NCBI GenBank assembly: GCA_002724825.1
Contig: PBPU01000041.1
Coordinates: forward strand, 1-14,771
DNA length: 14,771 nt
Source: Acidimicrobiaceae bacterium
GTDB lineage: Bacteria; Actinomycetota; Acidimicrobiia; Acidimicrobiales; UBA8592
Direction of reading: 5' to 3'
The notes below the pieces were generated by a model. It saw only the letters and a program-made list of their open reading frames with translations. It searched no databases and had not been told where the DNA came from. Made by a program: the position numbers and the translations under genes. This document shows positions 6,493 to 13,638 of the stretch, piece after piece. Positions within the stretch are counted from its first letter, which is position 1. Each line of letters begins with the position of its first letter.

Positions 6493-6508
6493 ATACCGTA
6501 GACGGTAT
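6493..6508 (+). promoter_or_regulatory. Inverted repeat and -10 box over the hisD start codon
   Basis: ATACCGT and ACGGTAT are perfect 7-bp arms separated by AG. The right arm includes the A and T of the hisD ATG (6507-6509). Within the left arm, TACCGT (6494-6499) fits TANNNT and lies 7 nt before the ATG, so transcription may begin at the start codon. No ribosome binding site is visible there. A dimeric repressor bound here would cover both the -10 box and the transcription start. The -35 position is poor (C-rich). The symmetry is seen directly; operator function is inferred. Confidence 0.45.
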
Positions 6509-7799
6509 GTTAAATAAACTCGACCTTACCAGAGTTGCCGATGAAGAAGTCACTGCATCACTGCCAAAATCTAATATAGAAGGAGTTGCTCCAGAAGAAT
6601 TAGTTGCTGAAATTATTGCAACCGTAAGAGAGGGTGGGGATAGTGCCCTTAGTCAGTACGCAGAGAAGTTCGATGGGCGCACACCTAAATATCTAGCAGT
6701 TCCCGAATCAGAAATTACATTAGCGTTAAATTCCATTTCGGCAGAACTAAGAGAAGCGTTAGAGGTTGCAGCGAATCGGATTCAGAATTTCCATAAAACC
6801 CAGGTCTTGGAAACTGAAGAAATAAACGATGGAGGAATTGCTATCGAAACTAAGCATCAGCCAGTTATGCGGGCAGGTTGCTATGTTCCCGGTGGCAGGG
6901 CAGCGTATCCTTCAACGCTTCTAATGACAGCTATTCCAGCAAAGGTGGCTGGGGTCAAGGAGATCATAGTTTGTGTTCCGCCAGATGCATCTGGTCTAGT
7001 CAGCCAAGCAACGCTGGCAGCTGCAAGGATTGCAGAAGTAACGGCCGTTTATGCGGTTGGTGGGGCTCAGGCGATAGCAGCGATGGCCTATGGAACTGAA
7101 ACAATTCCACCTGTAGACGTCATAGTTGGGCCAGGAAATCTCTATGTGGCGACAGCGCAACGACAAGTAGCTGGCGATGTTGGGGTAGCGTCATCTTTTG
7201 CTGGCCCCTCTGAAATCGTAGTTATCGCCGACGAGAGTGCATCACCCAAATATGCGGCCATTGATCTAATCGTTCAAGCTGAACATGGGCCAGATGGGCT
7301 GGCATGGCTAATTTCCTGGAAGCAGGAAGTAATCGAGAAAATTCTGTCAGAACTAGAGTCGATGGTTTCGGTCTCAAGCCGCAAAGAGATGATTACTGAG
7401 ACTTTTGCTAATGGGGGATATGCAGTGCTAGTCAAAGACCCACAGCAAGCCATGGAAGTTGCAAACTCCGTCGCCCCAGAGCATTTGCAGCTAATGACAT
7501 CTGAGCCAAGAAGTCTTTTAGGCCTTTTGCAAAATGCGGGTGCTGTGTTCCTAGGGAACATGTCTCCGGCCTCAGTAGGCGATTACGTAGCCGGACCATC
7601 CCATGTCCTACCAACTCATGGGAGTGCCCGTTTTGCGGGCGCCTTAACTGTTGCTGATTTCTGTAAAGACATACACATAATTTCAGTTAAAGATTCAGCA
7701 CTTGAGAAGATTGGTAAAAGCGCAATAGAGATCGCTGAAGCAGAAGGGCTTAGCGGACACGCTGACTCCATCAGAATTAGATTGGAAGGAGAGTCATGA
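6507..7799 (+). CDS. hisD: Histidinol dehydrogenase
   Basis: Catalyses the last two steps of histidine synthesis, L-histidinol to L-histidine, with NAD+ and zinc. The protein has 430 residues, the usual length. VAPEHLQLM holds the catalytic Glu325-His326. The zinc ligands are visible as Gln257 and His260 in QAEHGPDG, Asp359 in VGDYVAGPSH, and His418 in GHADSIRIR. YVPGGRAAYPST and GPGNLYVATAQR are conserved family blocks. The frame stays open upstream to 6384, but that extension is unlike HisD, overlaps the opposite small gene and has no start signal, so ATG 6507 is preferred. It is the first gene of the his operon. Its TGA overlaps the hisC ATG as ATGA. A 16-bp inverted repeat covers the start codon, and the transcript may be leaderless. 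Confidence 0.96.
   Translation: MLNKLDLTRVADEEVTASLPKSNIEGVAPEELVAEIIATVREGGDSALSQYAEKFDGRTPKYLAVPESEITLALNSISAELREALEVAANRIQNFHKTQVLETEEINDGGIAIETKHQPVMRAGCYVPGGRAAYPSTLLMTAIPAKVAGVKEIIVCVPPDASGLVSQATLAAARIAEVTAVYAVGGAQAIAAMAYGTETIPPVDVIVGPGNLYVATAQRQVAGDVGVASSFAGPSEIVVIADESASPKYAAIDLIVQAEHGPDGLAWLISWKQEVIEKILSELESMVSVSSRKEMITETFANGGYAVLVKDPQQAMEVANSVAPEHLQLMTSEPRSLLGLLQNAGAVFLGNMSPASVGDYVAGPSHVLPTHGSARFAGALTVADFCKDIHIISVKDSALEKIGKSAIEIAEAEGLSGHADSIRIRLEGES
7786..7791 (+). promoter_or_regulatory. Shine-Dalgarno site of hisC
   Basis: AAGGAG at the end of hisD lies 4 nt before the hisC ATG at 7796. Together with the ATGA overlap it indicates translation coupled to hisD. Confidence 0.6.
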
Positions 7800-8872
7800 A
7801 CTTGCCAAAAATTCGGGACGACCTTTCTTTGCTTGACGGGTACCACTCCCCACAGGTTGATGTTGAAATCCGACTCAACACAAATGAAAGTCCGATCCCA
7901 CCGCCTATCAAATTGGCAGAAGATCTAGGGCAAGAGTTATTAAAGGTGAATTGGAACCGTTATCCAGACCGAATGGCAAGCCAACTCCATCGTGATATAG
8001 CTAAATTTCACAATGTAGATTCCAGCATGGTGCTTGCAGCGAATGGATCTAATGAAGTCCTCCAAAGTTTATTACTTACATACGGAGGGTTTGGAAGAAA
8101 AGCATCGGTGTTTGAACCTACGTATGCCCTCCACTCTCACATCTCGGCTCTTACTGGAACCGAAGTGATTATTGGAGAATGCAGCAAAGATTTCACTATA
8201 GAAGAGTCAACTGTTAATGCTGTACTTCAACAAGGGCCAGATGTGCTTTTCCTATGTTCACCGAATAATCCCACAGGTGTAGTCGCAGAAAGAGAGTTCG
8301 TCGAGTCGGTTATCGAGAGATGTTCAAGTCTTGGGACTCTCGTTATTATCGATGAAGCATACGGAGAATTTTCTGATTGGTCAGCCGTTGATCTCATCCG
8401 TGAGGGTTCTCACATAGCTGTAACAAAGACCTTCTCGAAGACATGGAGCATGGCAGGAATCCGCCTGGGATATGTAGTAGCACCAAGTGAGATAATCGAA
8501 AATGTTAGAAATGTGGTTCTCCCATACCATCTCGATTCCATGAAACAGATTGCTGGGTCTCTAGCTTTGCAATATATAGATGACATGCATTCACGTATAG
8601 ATCTTCTAATTGAAGAGCGAGAAAGGATGGCAAGAAAGCTTTCCGATCTTCCTGTACGGCAATGGCCAAGCGGAGCGAATTTCATCCTCTTCCGACCAAG
8701 TGATGAGGCAAAAATTTCAGGTGAATCCTTATGGGAAGCGCTGCTCGAAAGGTCAATTTTAGTGAGAAACTGTTCGTCATGGCCAAGGCTTGAAGGGTGC
8801 TTAAGGGTCACAATTGGAACTACAGAGGAAAATAACTCGTTTCTTGAGCATCTTGAAGCAATACTGGTGTAA
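7796..8872 (+). CDS. hisC: Histidinol-phosphate aminotransferase
   Basis: A 358-residue PLP-dependent class I/II aminotransferase that converts imidazole-acetol phosphate and glutamate to histidinol phosphate. RLNTNESPIPPP near the N-terminus is the typical HisC substrate-arm motif. CSPNNPTG is the PLP-pocket asparagine motif. IIDEAYGEF contains the PLP-N1 aspartate. KTFSKTWSMAGIRLGY carries the Schiff-base lysine (Lys215) and the phosphate-binding arginine. RVTIGT at the C-terminus holds the substrate-carboxylate arginine. Length is normal. The start overlaps hisD, and the stop overlaps the hisB ATG as TAATG. Position in the his operon makes a role in histidine rather than aromatic amino acid transamination the likely one, although HisC enzymes can act on both. 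Confidence 0.95.
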   Translation: MNLPKIRDDLSLLDGYHSPQVDVEIRLNTNESPIPPPIKLAEDLGQELLKVNWNRYPDRMASQLHRDIAKFHNVDSSMVLAANGSNEVLQSLLLTYGGFGRKASVFEPTYALHSHISALTGTEVIIGECSKDFTIEESTVNAVLQQGPDVLFLCSPNNPTGVVAEREFVESVIERCSSLGTLVIIDEAYGEFSDWSAVDLIREGSHIAVTKTFSKTWSMAGIRLGYVVAPSEIIENVRNVVLPYHLDSMKQIAGSLALQYIDDMHSRIDLLIEERERMARKLSDLPVRQWPSGANFILFRPSDEAKISGESLWEALLERSILVRNCSSWPRLEGCLRVTIGTTEENNSFLEHLEAILV

Positions 8873-9465
8873 TGGAACAAAGAACAGCAACATACTCACG
8901 CGCGACGAAAGAGACTGAAATTAACGTCTCTTTAGCGATCGATGGTACTGGAAAAACAAATATCTCCACCGGCCTACCATTTTTTGATCATATGCTCGAT
9001 CAATTGGGAAGGCATAGCGGTTTTGATCTTACCGTTCAGGCCAATGGAGACCTTGAGATTGATGCTCACCACACAGTCGAAGATGTTGGGATTGCTATTG
9101 GGGAATGTTTCAAACAGGCCATTGGAGACAAAGCAGGCGTGCAAAGATTCGCAACTGCTGCTTGCCCCCTTGATGAGGCGCTTGTTGAAATTGCGCTAGA
9201 CCTATCGGGAAGGCCATTTCTGCATTACGAAATTGACCCTCCTGGGCAGAAGATCCTTAGTGACCCCCCATTCGACCCTCAATTGGTGGAGGAATTCTGG
9301 CGGGCATTTGTAAGCTGTGCAGACATCACTGCTCACCAAGTTCTGGTGCGAGGGAAAAACACCCACCACATCATCGAGTCATTATTCAAGAGTATGGCAA
9401 GAGCTTTATCGGATGCCGTTCGAGTGCGCGGAAGTCAAATACCATCGACCAAGGGTGTTCTATAA
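8872..9465 (+). CDS. hisB: Imidazoleglycerol-phosphate dehydratase
   Basis: A 197-residue monofunctional HisB that dehydrates imidazoleglycerol phosphate to imidazole-acetol phosphate using a di-manganese centre. It has the paired family motifs: FFDHMLDQLGRHSGFDL with DAHHTVEDVGIAIGE in the first half, and CADITAHQVLVRGKNTHHIIES in the second half, reflecting the internal duplication of the fold. The histidines of HHTVED and NTHHIIE are the metal ligands. There is no fused histidinol-phosphatase domain, so that activity must be encoded elsewhere. The ATG overlaps the hisC stop (TAATG), with little ribosome binding site, so translational coupling is likely. hisH begins 2 nt after its stop. Confidence 0.96.
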   Translation: MEQRTATYSRATKETEINVSLAIDGTGKTNISTGLPFFDHMLDQLGRHSGFDLTVQANGDLEIDAHHTVEDVGIAIGECFKQAIGDKAGVQRFATAACPLDEALVEIALDLSGRPFLHYEIDPPGQKILSDPPFDPQLVEEFWRAFVSCADITAHQVLVRGKNTHHIIESLFKSMARALSDAVRVRGSQIPSTKGVL

Positions 9466-9467
9466 AT

Positions 9468-10085
9468 ATGCCGACAATTGCGGTGCTCGATTATGGCATC
9501 GGAAACTTAAGATCAGCGCAGAAAGCTTTAGAACGAGCTGGCGCCGACGCGATCCTCACTGCCGAAGCTAAAGTGGTTAAAAAGGCCGATGGTGTTGTAC
9601 TGCCGGGAGTTGGAAATTTCGGAACGTGTATCGAAGCACTCCGAACAACCGGTGTTGATCAGATGGCCCTAGATGCTATTGAATCCCGCCGCCCATTTTT
9701 GGGTATCTGTATAGGGATGCAATTACTCTTTGAAAGATCGGAAGAGTCACCAAACTGCCAAGGATTGGGTGTCCTTTCAGGAGAAGTTCGAAGCCTTCCA
9801 GAAAATGTCAGGCGGCCTCAAATGCAATGGAACGCCATACATGTCCGGAAAAACTCTCAGATACTTAAAGGATTAGACGGAAAATGGTTGTACTTTGTGC
9901 ACTCATATGCCGCAGATCTATCTCCAAACAATGATATGGTCGCAGCGACATGCACATATGGGAACGATGTTGTCGCTGCAGTGCAGTCAGAAAATGTTTT
10001 TGCGACACAATTCCACCCAGAAAAATCTAGTGATGCCGGTAAAGAATTTCTAGTAAATTTCGTCAACTCTTGTAGGGGAATTTAA
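9468..10085 (+). CDS. hisH: Imidazole glycerol phosphate synthase, glutaminase subunit
   Basis: A 205-residue class I glutamine amidotransferase that supplies ammonia to HisF. The catalytic triad is complete: Cys81 in FLGICIGMQLLF, and His183 and Glu185 in TQFHPEKS. VLDYGIGNLRSA at the N-terminus, LPGVGNFG (oxyanion region) and FVHSYAAD are standard HisH blocks. The protein acts as a heterodimer with HisF, which is encoded two genes downstream. It starts 2 nt after hisB and its TAA overlaps the hisA ATG (TAATG), consistent with coupled expression. Length is normal and nothing is missing. Confidence 0.96.
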   Translation: MPTIAVLDYGIGNLRSAQKALERAGADAILTAEAKVVKKADGVVLPGVGNFGTCIEALRTTGVDQMALDAIESRRPFLGICIGMQLLFERSEESPNCQGLGVLSGEVRSLPENVRRPQMQWNAIHVRKNSQILKGLDGKWLYFVHSYAADLSPNNDMVAATCTYGNDVVAAVQSENVFATQFHPEKSSDAGKEFLVNFVNSCRGI

Positions 10086-10852
10086 TGGATTTCGTTATTT
10101 ACCCGGCTATTGACATTGTTAATGGGAAGTGCGTTCGTCTGCATCAAGGAAACTACGACCTTGAAAGAATCTACAATGAAGACCCAATATCGCAGGCACT
10201 GCATTTCGCTTCTACGGGAGCCCGATGGATACATGTTGTTGACCTTGACGCTGCTCGGACAGGAAATCCAGAAAACCGTGAAATAATTTCACGAATAGCT
10301 TCTACCGTTCCAATCCCGATTCAGGTAGGGGGTGGGATAAGAAGTATCGATTCCGCTAAAGCACTCTATGACAGCGGAGTGGAACGTGTCGTAATAGGGA
10401 CCGCTGCGGTAGAGAATCCAAGCTTAATAGACAGTCTGACTCACCAAGGCTATCGCGTTGCGGTAGGTCTCGATGGAAGAAAGGGGCGAATAGCAACTAG
10501 AGGCTGGAAGGACGAGACTGAACTCCAAGTTACCGAAATGGCCAAACGATTTGAAGATTCAGGCGTAGACGCAGTGATAGTGACAGAAATAGAACGTGAC
10601 GGAACCCTGCTTGGGCCCGATACCAAAGGCTTGAGAGACGTTCTAGCTTCAACAGCTCTTGAAGTAATTGCTTCAGGCGGCGTAGGATCTCTCGATGACA
10701 TAAAAGCTCTCCTAGGGCTAGAATCTGACGATCGAAAACTAGGGGGTGTGATTATAGGTAAATCTTTATACGAAAACAAGGTTGATCTATTGTCCGCACT
10801 TAATGCATTCCACCCACCAAATAGATTCAAAGAGAAAAATGAAGACTGTTAG
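10085..10852 (+). CDS. hisA: Phosphoribosylformimino-AICAR-phosphate isomerase (HisA, possibly PriA-type)
   Basis: A 255-residue (beta-alpha)8 barrel that performs the Amadori rearrangement of ProFAR to PRFAR. The two catalytic aspartates are Asp10 in YPAIDIVNGKCVRLH and Asp130 in VGLDGRKGRI. Phosphate-binding loops are VGGGIRS and ASGGVGS. EIERDGTLLGPD is the usual family block. In many Actinobacteria this position is held by PriA, which also isomerises phosphoribosylanthranilate (the TrpF reaction). The segment R139-G-W141 aligns by eye with the Arg143/Trp145 region used by PriA for the tryptophan substrate. No trpF lies in the visible part of the trp region. Dual function is possible but unproven, because some pure HisA enzymes also have R-G-W. 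hisF starts 14 nt before the end of this gene. Confidence 0.93.
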   Translation: MDFVIYPAIDIVNGKCVRLHQGNYDLERIYNEDPISQALHFASTGARWIHVVDLDAARTGNPENREIISRIASTVPIPIQVGGGIRSIDSAKALYDSGVERVVIGTAAVENPSLIDSLTHQGYRVAVGLDGRKGRIATRGWKDETELQVTEMAKRFEDSGVDAVIVTEIERDGTLLGPDTKGLRDVLASTALEVIASGGVGSLDDIKALLGLESDDRKLGGVIIGKSLYENKVDLLSALNAFHPPNRFKEKNEDC

Positions 10853-11630
10853 AATCATCCCTTGCCTAGACGTATCTGACGGAAGGGTCGTTAAAGGAAC
10901 AAATTTTATAGACCTCGTTGATGCGGGCGACCCAGTCGAACTTGCCGCCCTCTATGACATAGAGGGAGCGGATGAACTCGTCTTTCTAGATATCACCGCT
11001 TCATCAGACAATAGAGACACGGTATATGACCTAGTTCGACGCTGCGCAGAAAAAGTATTTATTCCCTTCACGATTGGGGGAGGAGTCCGAACCGTATCGG
11101 ACGCAAGAAAACTACTCCGTGAAGGGGCGGAAAAAATTTCCGTGAATACTGCAGCAGTAAAAAGACCAGAACTGATTTCAGAAATTGCAGCTGAGTTTGG
11201 TAATCAATGCGTAGTTCTAGCAATCGATGCTCGAAAAAAGACGCAAGGCGAAGCCACCAATTTAAAAAGCGGTTACGGGGTATATATAAATGGAGGCCGG
11301 ACCCCAACACAACTTGATGCCGTAGAGTGGGCCCAGGAAGGACAAAGGCTAGGTGCCGGAGAGATTCTTTTAACATCGATGGATAGAGACGGGACAAAAG
11401 ACGGTTTTGACTGCGAACTCACCAAAGCCGTCTCTTCTGCAACAAACATTCCGATTATTGCTAGCGGTGGAGTAGGGAGAATCGAAGACTTCCTTGAAGG
11501 CGTAACTACGGGATCAGCTGACGCACTCCTAGCTGCTAGTGTTTTTCACTTCGGAGAACTGAGTATTTCTGAAGTAAAAAACTACCTCCACTCCAGTGGG
11601 GTACCAGTACGCCCAACCTTTCAAAAGTAG
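10839..11630 (+). CDS. hisF: Imidazole glycerol phosphate synthase, cyclase subunit
   Basis: A 263-residue (beta-alpha)8 barrel that combines PRFAR with ammonia from HisH to form imidazoleglycerol phosphate and AICAR. It begins MKTVRIIPCLDVSDGRVVKG with the catalytic Asp11. The second catalytic aspartate is Asp130 in LAIDARKK. TIGGGVRT and ASGGVGRIEDF are the phosphate-binding loops, and LLTSMDRDGTKDGFD is highly conserved. The frame is open back to 10782, but the added 19 residues are unlike HisF. ATG 10839 matches the family's N-terminus and overlaps hisA by 14 nt. A 71-nt gap follows and contains a new promoter for the GroES-like gene. Confidence 0.96.
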   Translation: MKTVRIIPCLDVSDGRVVKGTNFIDLVDAGDPVELAALYDIEGADELVFLDITASSDNRDTVYDLVRRCAEKVFIPFTIGGGVRTVSDARKLLREGAEKISVNTAAVKRPELISEIAAEFGNQCVVLAIDARKKTQGEATNLKSGYGVYINGGRTPTQLDAVEWAQEGQRLGAGEILLTSMDRDGTKDGFDCELTKAVSSATNIPIIASGGVGRIEDFLEGVTTGSADALLAASVFHFGELSISEVKNYLHSSGVPVRPTFQK

Positions 11631-11664
11631 TAAACGAACAAAACATTACAAATTCAATCGATAG

Positions 11665-11693
11665 TCGACACTTTAATAATTAGCCGATACCTT
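11665..11693 (+). promoter_or_regulatory. Promoter of the GroES-like/trpE genes
   Basis: TCGACA (11665-11670), one mismatch from TTGACA, is followed after 17 nt by TACCTT (11688-11693), a TANNNT -10 box. Transcription would begin about 8 nt further on, at the GTG start 11702, giving a leaderless mRNA; no ribosome binding site precedes that GTG. This is the best -35/-10 pair seen in the window and marks a separate transcription unit for the GroES-like gene, trpE and ygfZ. Confidence 0.55.
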
Positions 11694-11701
11694 GGAACAT
11701 C

Positions 11702-12127
11702 GTGAACACAACTGAAACCTCCACATCTGAAAATAAAGATCAACCAGAATCTGAAGAACAGACTAAAAAAGCGCGGGAAAAGAAAAGAAGAGCGCATACC
11801 CCTTCTCCATCAGAGCGCCTACCAATAAAAATGCTCAACGATAGGATTCTTGTTGAAATCCCCACAGATGAAGGCGAGCGCAGATCGACAGGAGGTATCC
11901 TAATACCTGCAACAGCGCAAGTATCTCGCCGTTTGGCTTGGGCAGAAGTAAAGGCAACAGGGCCTAACGTCAGAAGTATGGAAATAGGAGATCAGGTTCT
12001 ATTCAACCCTGAAGATCGCTATGAGGTAGAAGTACGGGGCAAGGATTACATTATTCTTCGAGAGCGTGATATCCACGCGGTTGCAGCCGAGCGGCTTGAC
12101 CAAGGATCCACTGGGCTTTACCTCTAA
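11702..12127 (+). CDS. GroES-like (Cpn10) protein with N-terminal extension
   Basis: A 141-residue protein with a Cpn10 domain at about residues 41-128. KMLNDRILVEIP matches the first GroES strand. GERRSTGGILIPATAQ (58-73) corresponds to the mobile loop, including a hydrophobic tripeptide (Ile-Leu-Ile, 66-68) of the kind that contacts GroEL. GDQVLFNPEDRYEVEVRGKDYIILRERDIHAV follows the GroES C-terminal pattern. The first 40 residues are charged and probably disordered, first acidic and then lysine/arginine-rich, and are absent from classical GroES. The tail ends GSTGLYL. From memory, streptomycete proteins annotated as GroES co-chaperones share the ERRS-GGI-IPAT block, the RRLAWAEV segment and a STGLYL end, so this seems a conserved actinobacterial paralogue. 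No groEL is adjacent. Start is GTG with a promoter directly upstream. A true co-chaperonin role is uncertain. Confidence 0.82.
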   Translation: MNTTETSTSENKDQPESEEQTKKAREKKRRAHTPSPSERLPIKMLNDRILVEIPTDEGERRSTGGILIPATAQVSRRLAWAEVKATGPNVRSMEIGDQVLFNPEDRYEVEVRGKDYIILRERDIHAVAAERLDQGSTGLYL

Positions 12128-12129
12128 CA

Positions 12130-13638
12130 ATGGTCACCACGCTAGAAGAATTCAGTGAACTAGCGAAAGAATACACAGTCATCCCTGTCTGGAAAGAACT
12201 TGTTGCAGACTACATAACTCCTGTTGCCGCATTCACGAGAGTGGTAGGGGATGGTGATGGTTTCCTTCTTGAATCCGTCGAACACGGAGAAAGGTGGAGC
12301 CGGTGGTCATTTATAGGAAGAAACCCCTTGCTTACAGTTAAGAAAAAAAATGGGGAGATTGAGGTTTTGGGTGATTCTCCAATAGAGACTCCTGATGACG
12401 GGAAGCTCCTAGCCTTTATTAACGCCTTACAAAACCTCTTAACATCACCAGTGCTTGAAGAACTCCCACCAATGCACAGCGGAATAATGGGATACGTAGG
12501 ATATGACCTAATTCGTGAGATCGAAGATCTACCGAACACTCCTCACGATGACCTAGCTATTCCTGAGTCCATTCTTTCAGTCATTGGGGAATTGGCTGTC
12601 TTTGACCATTGGAAGCAGCGAGTTGTTCTCATTGCAAATGCTATTGTCCCTCAAGGAAGTTCTCAACGAGAGACGGAAGCTGCATATGTTGAAGCTGTGA
12701 ATCGTCTAGAGCTCCTAGCAACTGATGGAGCTCGCTCGATTCAAGAGCCACTTCTTGATCCTCCAATCGTTAACGGTGAACTTCCACCGGTCCAATCGAC
12801 CATGACAAAAGAGGAGTATTGCTCCGCTGTAGAGGTAGCAAAGGAGCACATATTGGCGGGCGATATCTTTCAAGTGGTGTTATCGCAACGGTTCGACTTT
12901 GATCTGAATGCTGACTCCTTCGATGTCTACAGAGTCCTTAGGCAAACTAATCCCAGCCCTTACATGTACTATGTCCGCCATAACGAGGTGACGTTGGTTG
13001 GATGTTCCCCTGAACCAATGGTACAAGTCCTAGGGGACCGTGTTATCTCTCGTCCAATTGCAGGCACACGGGCACGCGGGAAGAACGAAGAAGAGGATAG
13101 AAAACTTGCTGCTGAACTTCGAGAGCACCCCAAAGAGATAGCAGAGCACGTAATGCTTGTTGACCTTGCGAGAAATGACCTAGGTAGAGTTTCGCGCTTC
13201 GGGACTCTTGAAATAGATGAGATGATGACATTAGAAAACTACAGTCACGTGATGCACCTAACCTCGCAGATTTCAGGAAAATTGACCAAAGGTAAGACTC
13301 CAATCGACGTGATCGAAGCAACTTTTCCGGCTGGGACTGTTTCAGGAGCTCCAAAGGTTAGAGCTATGCAAATTATTGACGACCTTGAGCCAACGAAACG
13401 CGGCCCATACGCCGGCATAGTTGGCTATTTTGACTTATCAGGAAACGTTGATAACGCAATTGCGATCCGCACCATGGTTATTACAGAATCTATTGCATCA
13501 GTCCAGGCTGGAGCAGGAATCGTCGCTGATAGCGATCCTGAAAGCGAATATCAGGAGTGCTGGAACAAAGCGGCAGCACTTCTGGCGGCTGTTATACCTG
13601 CCGAGAGGATGACAAGAAAAAGAAAAGAGTCACCTTGA
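12130..13638 (+). CDS. trpE: Anthranilate synthase component I
   Basis: A 502-residue chorismate-utilising enzyme that makes anthranilate from chorismate and ammonia (from TrpG), the first committed step of tryptophan synthesis. The N-terminal domain has FLLESVEHGERWSRWSFIG, where LLES (46-49) is the site linked to feedback inhibition by tryptophan. The catalytic domain has PSPYMYYV, RPIAGTRARG, EHVMLVDLARNDLGRV, TFPAGTVSGAPKVRAM and GPYAGIVGYFD, all diagnostic of TrpE. The GTRARG block and HVMLVDLARND fit TrpE/PabB enzymes, and length and the LLES site favour TrpE. It starts 2 nt after the GroES-like gene, so it is probably co-transcribed with it, and its TGA overlaps the TTG start of the next gene. 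trpG and trpD are not in the window. Confidence 0.95.
   Translation: MVTTLEEFSELAKEYTVIPVWKELVADYITPVAAFTRVVGDGDGFLLESVEHGERWSRWSFIGRNPLLTVKKKNGEIEVLGDSPIETPDDGKLLAFINALQNLLTSPVLEELPPMHSGIMGYVGYDLIREIEDLPNTPHDDLAIPESILSVIGELAVFDHWKQRVVLIANAIVPQGSSQRETEAAYVEAVNRLELLATDGARSIQEPLLDPPIVNGELPPVQSTMTKEEYCSAVEVAKEHILAGDIFQVVLSQRFDFDLNADSFDVYRVLRQTNPSPYMYYVRHNEVTLVGCSPEPMVQVLGDRVISRPIAGTRARGKNEEEDRKLAAELREHPKEIAEHVMLVDLARNDLGRVSRFGTLEIDEMMTLENYSHVMHLTSQISGKLTKGKTPIDVIEATFPAGTVSGAPKVRAMQIIDDLEPTKRGPYAGIVGYFDLSGNVDNAIAIRTMVITESIASVQAGAGIVADSDPESEYQECWNKAAALLAAVIPAERMTRKRKESP

Noticed and set aside
6384..6506. N-terminal extension of hisD with a hydrophobic stretch, resembling a signal peptide
   Set aside because: HisD is cytoplasmic. 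The extension lies over the opposite-strand small gene, and ATG 6507 gives the normal 430-residue length.
8410..8880. 156-codon minus-strand frame opposite hisC
   Set aside because: It is a shadow of hisC with no recognisable motif or start signal.
10782..10838. Upstream start for hisF inside hisA
   Set aside because: The 19 extra residues are unlike HisF. The family N-terminus begins at ATG 10839.
11588..11599. CCACT-CC-AGTGG palindrome at the end of hisF
   Set aside because: It is inside conserved coding sequence, has a 2-nt loop that cannot fold back well, and has no T-run, so it is neither a terminator nor a supported operator.
13557..13634. Upstream GTG start for the YgfZ-like gene inside trpE
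   Set aside because: It would overlap trpE by more than 80 nt and add a cysteine- and lysine-rich stretch absent from the family.
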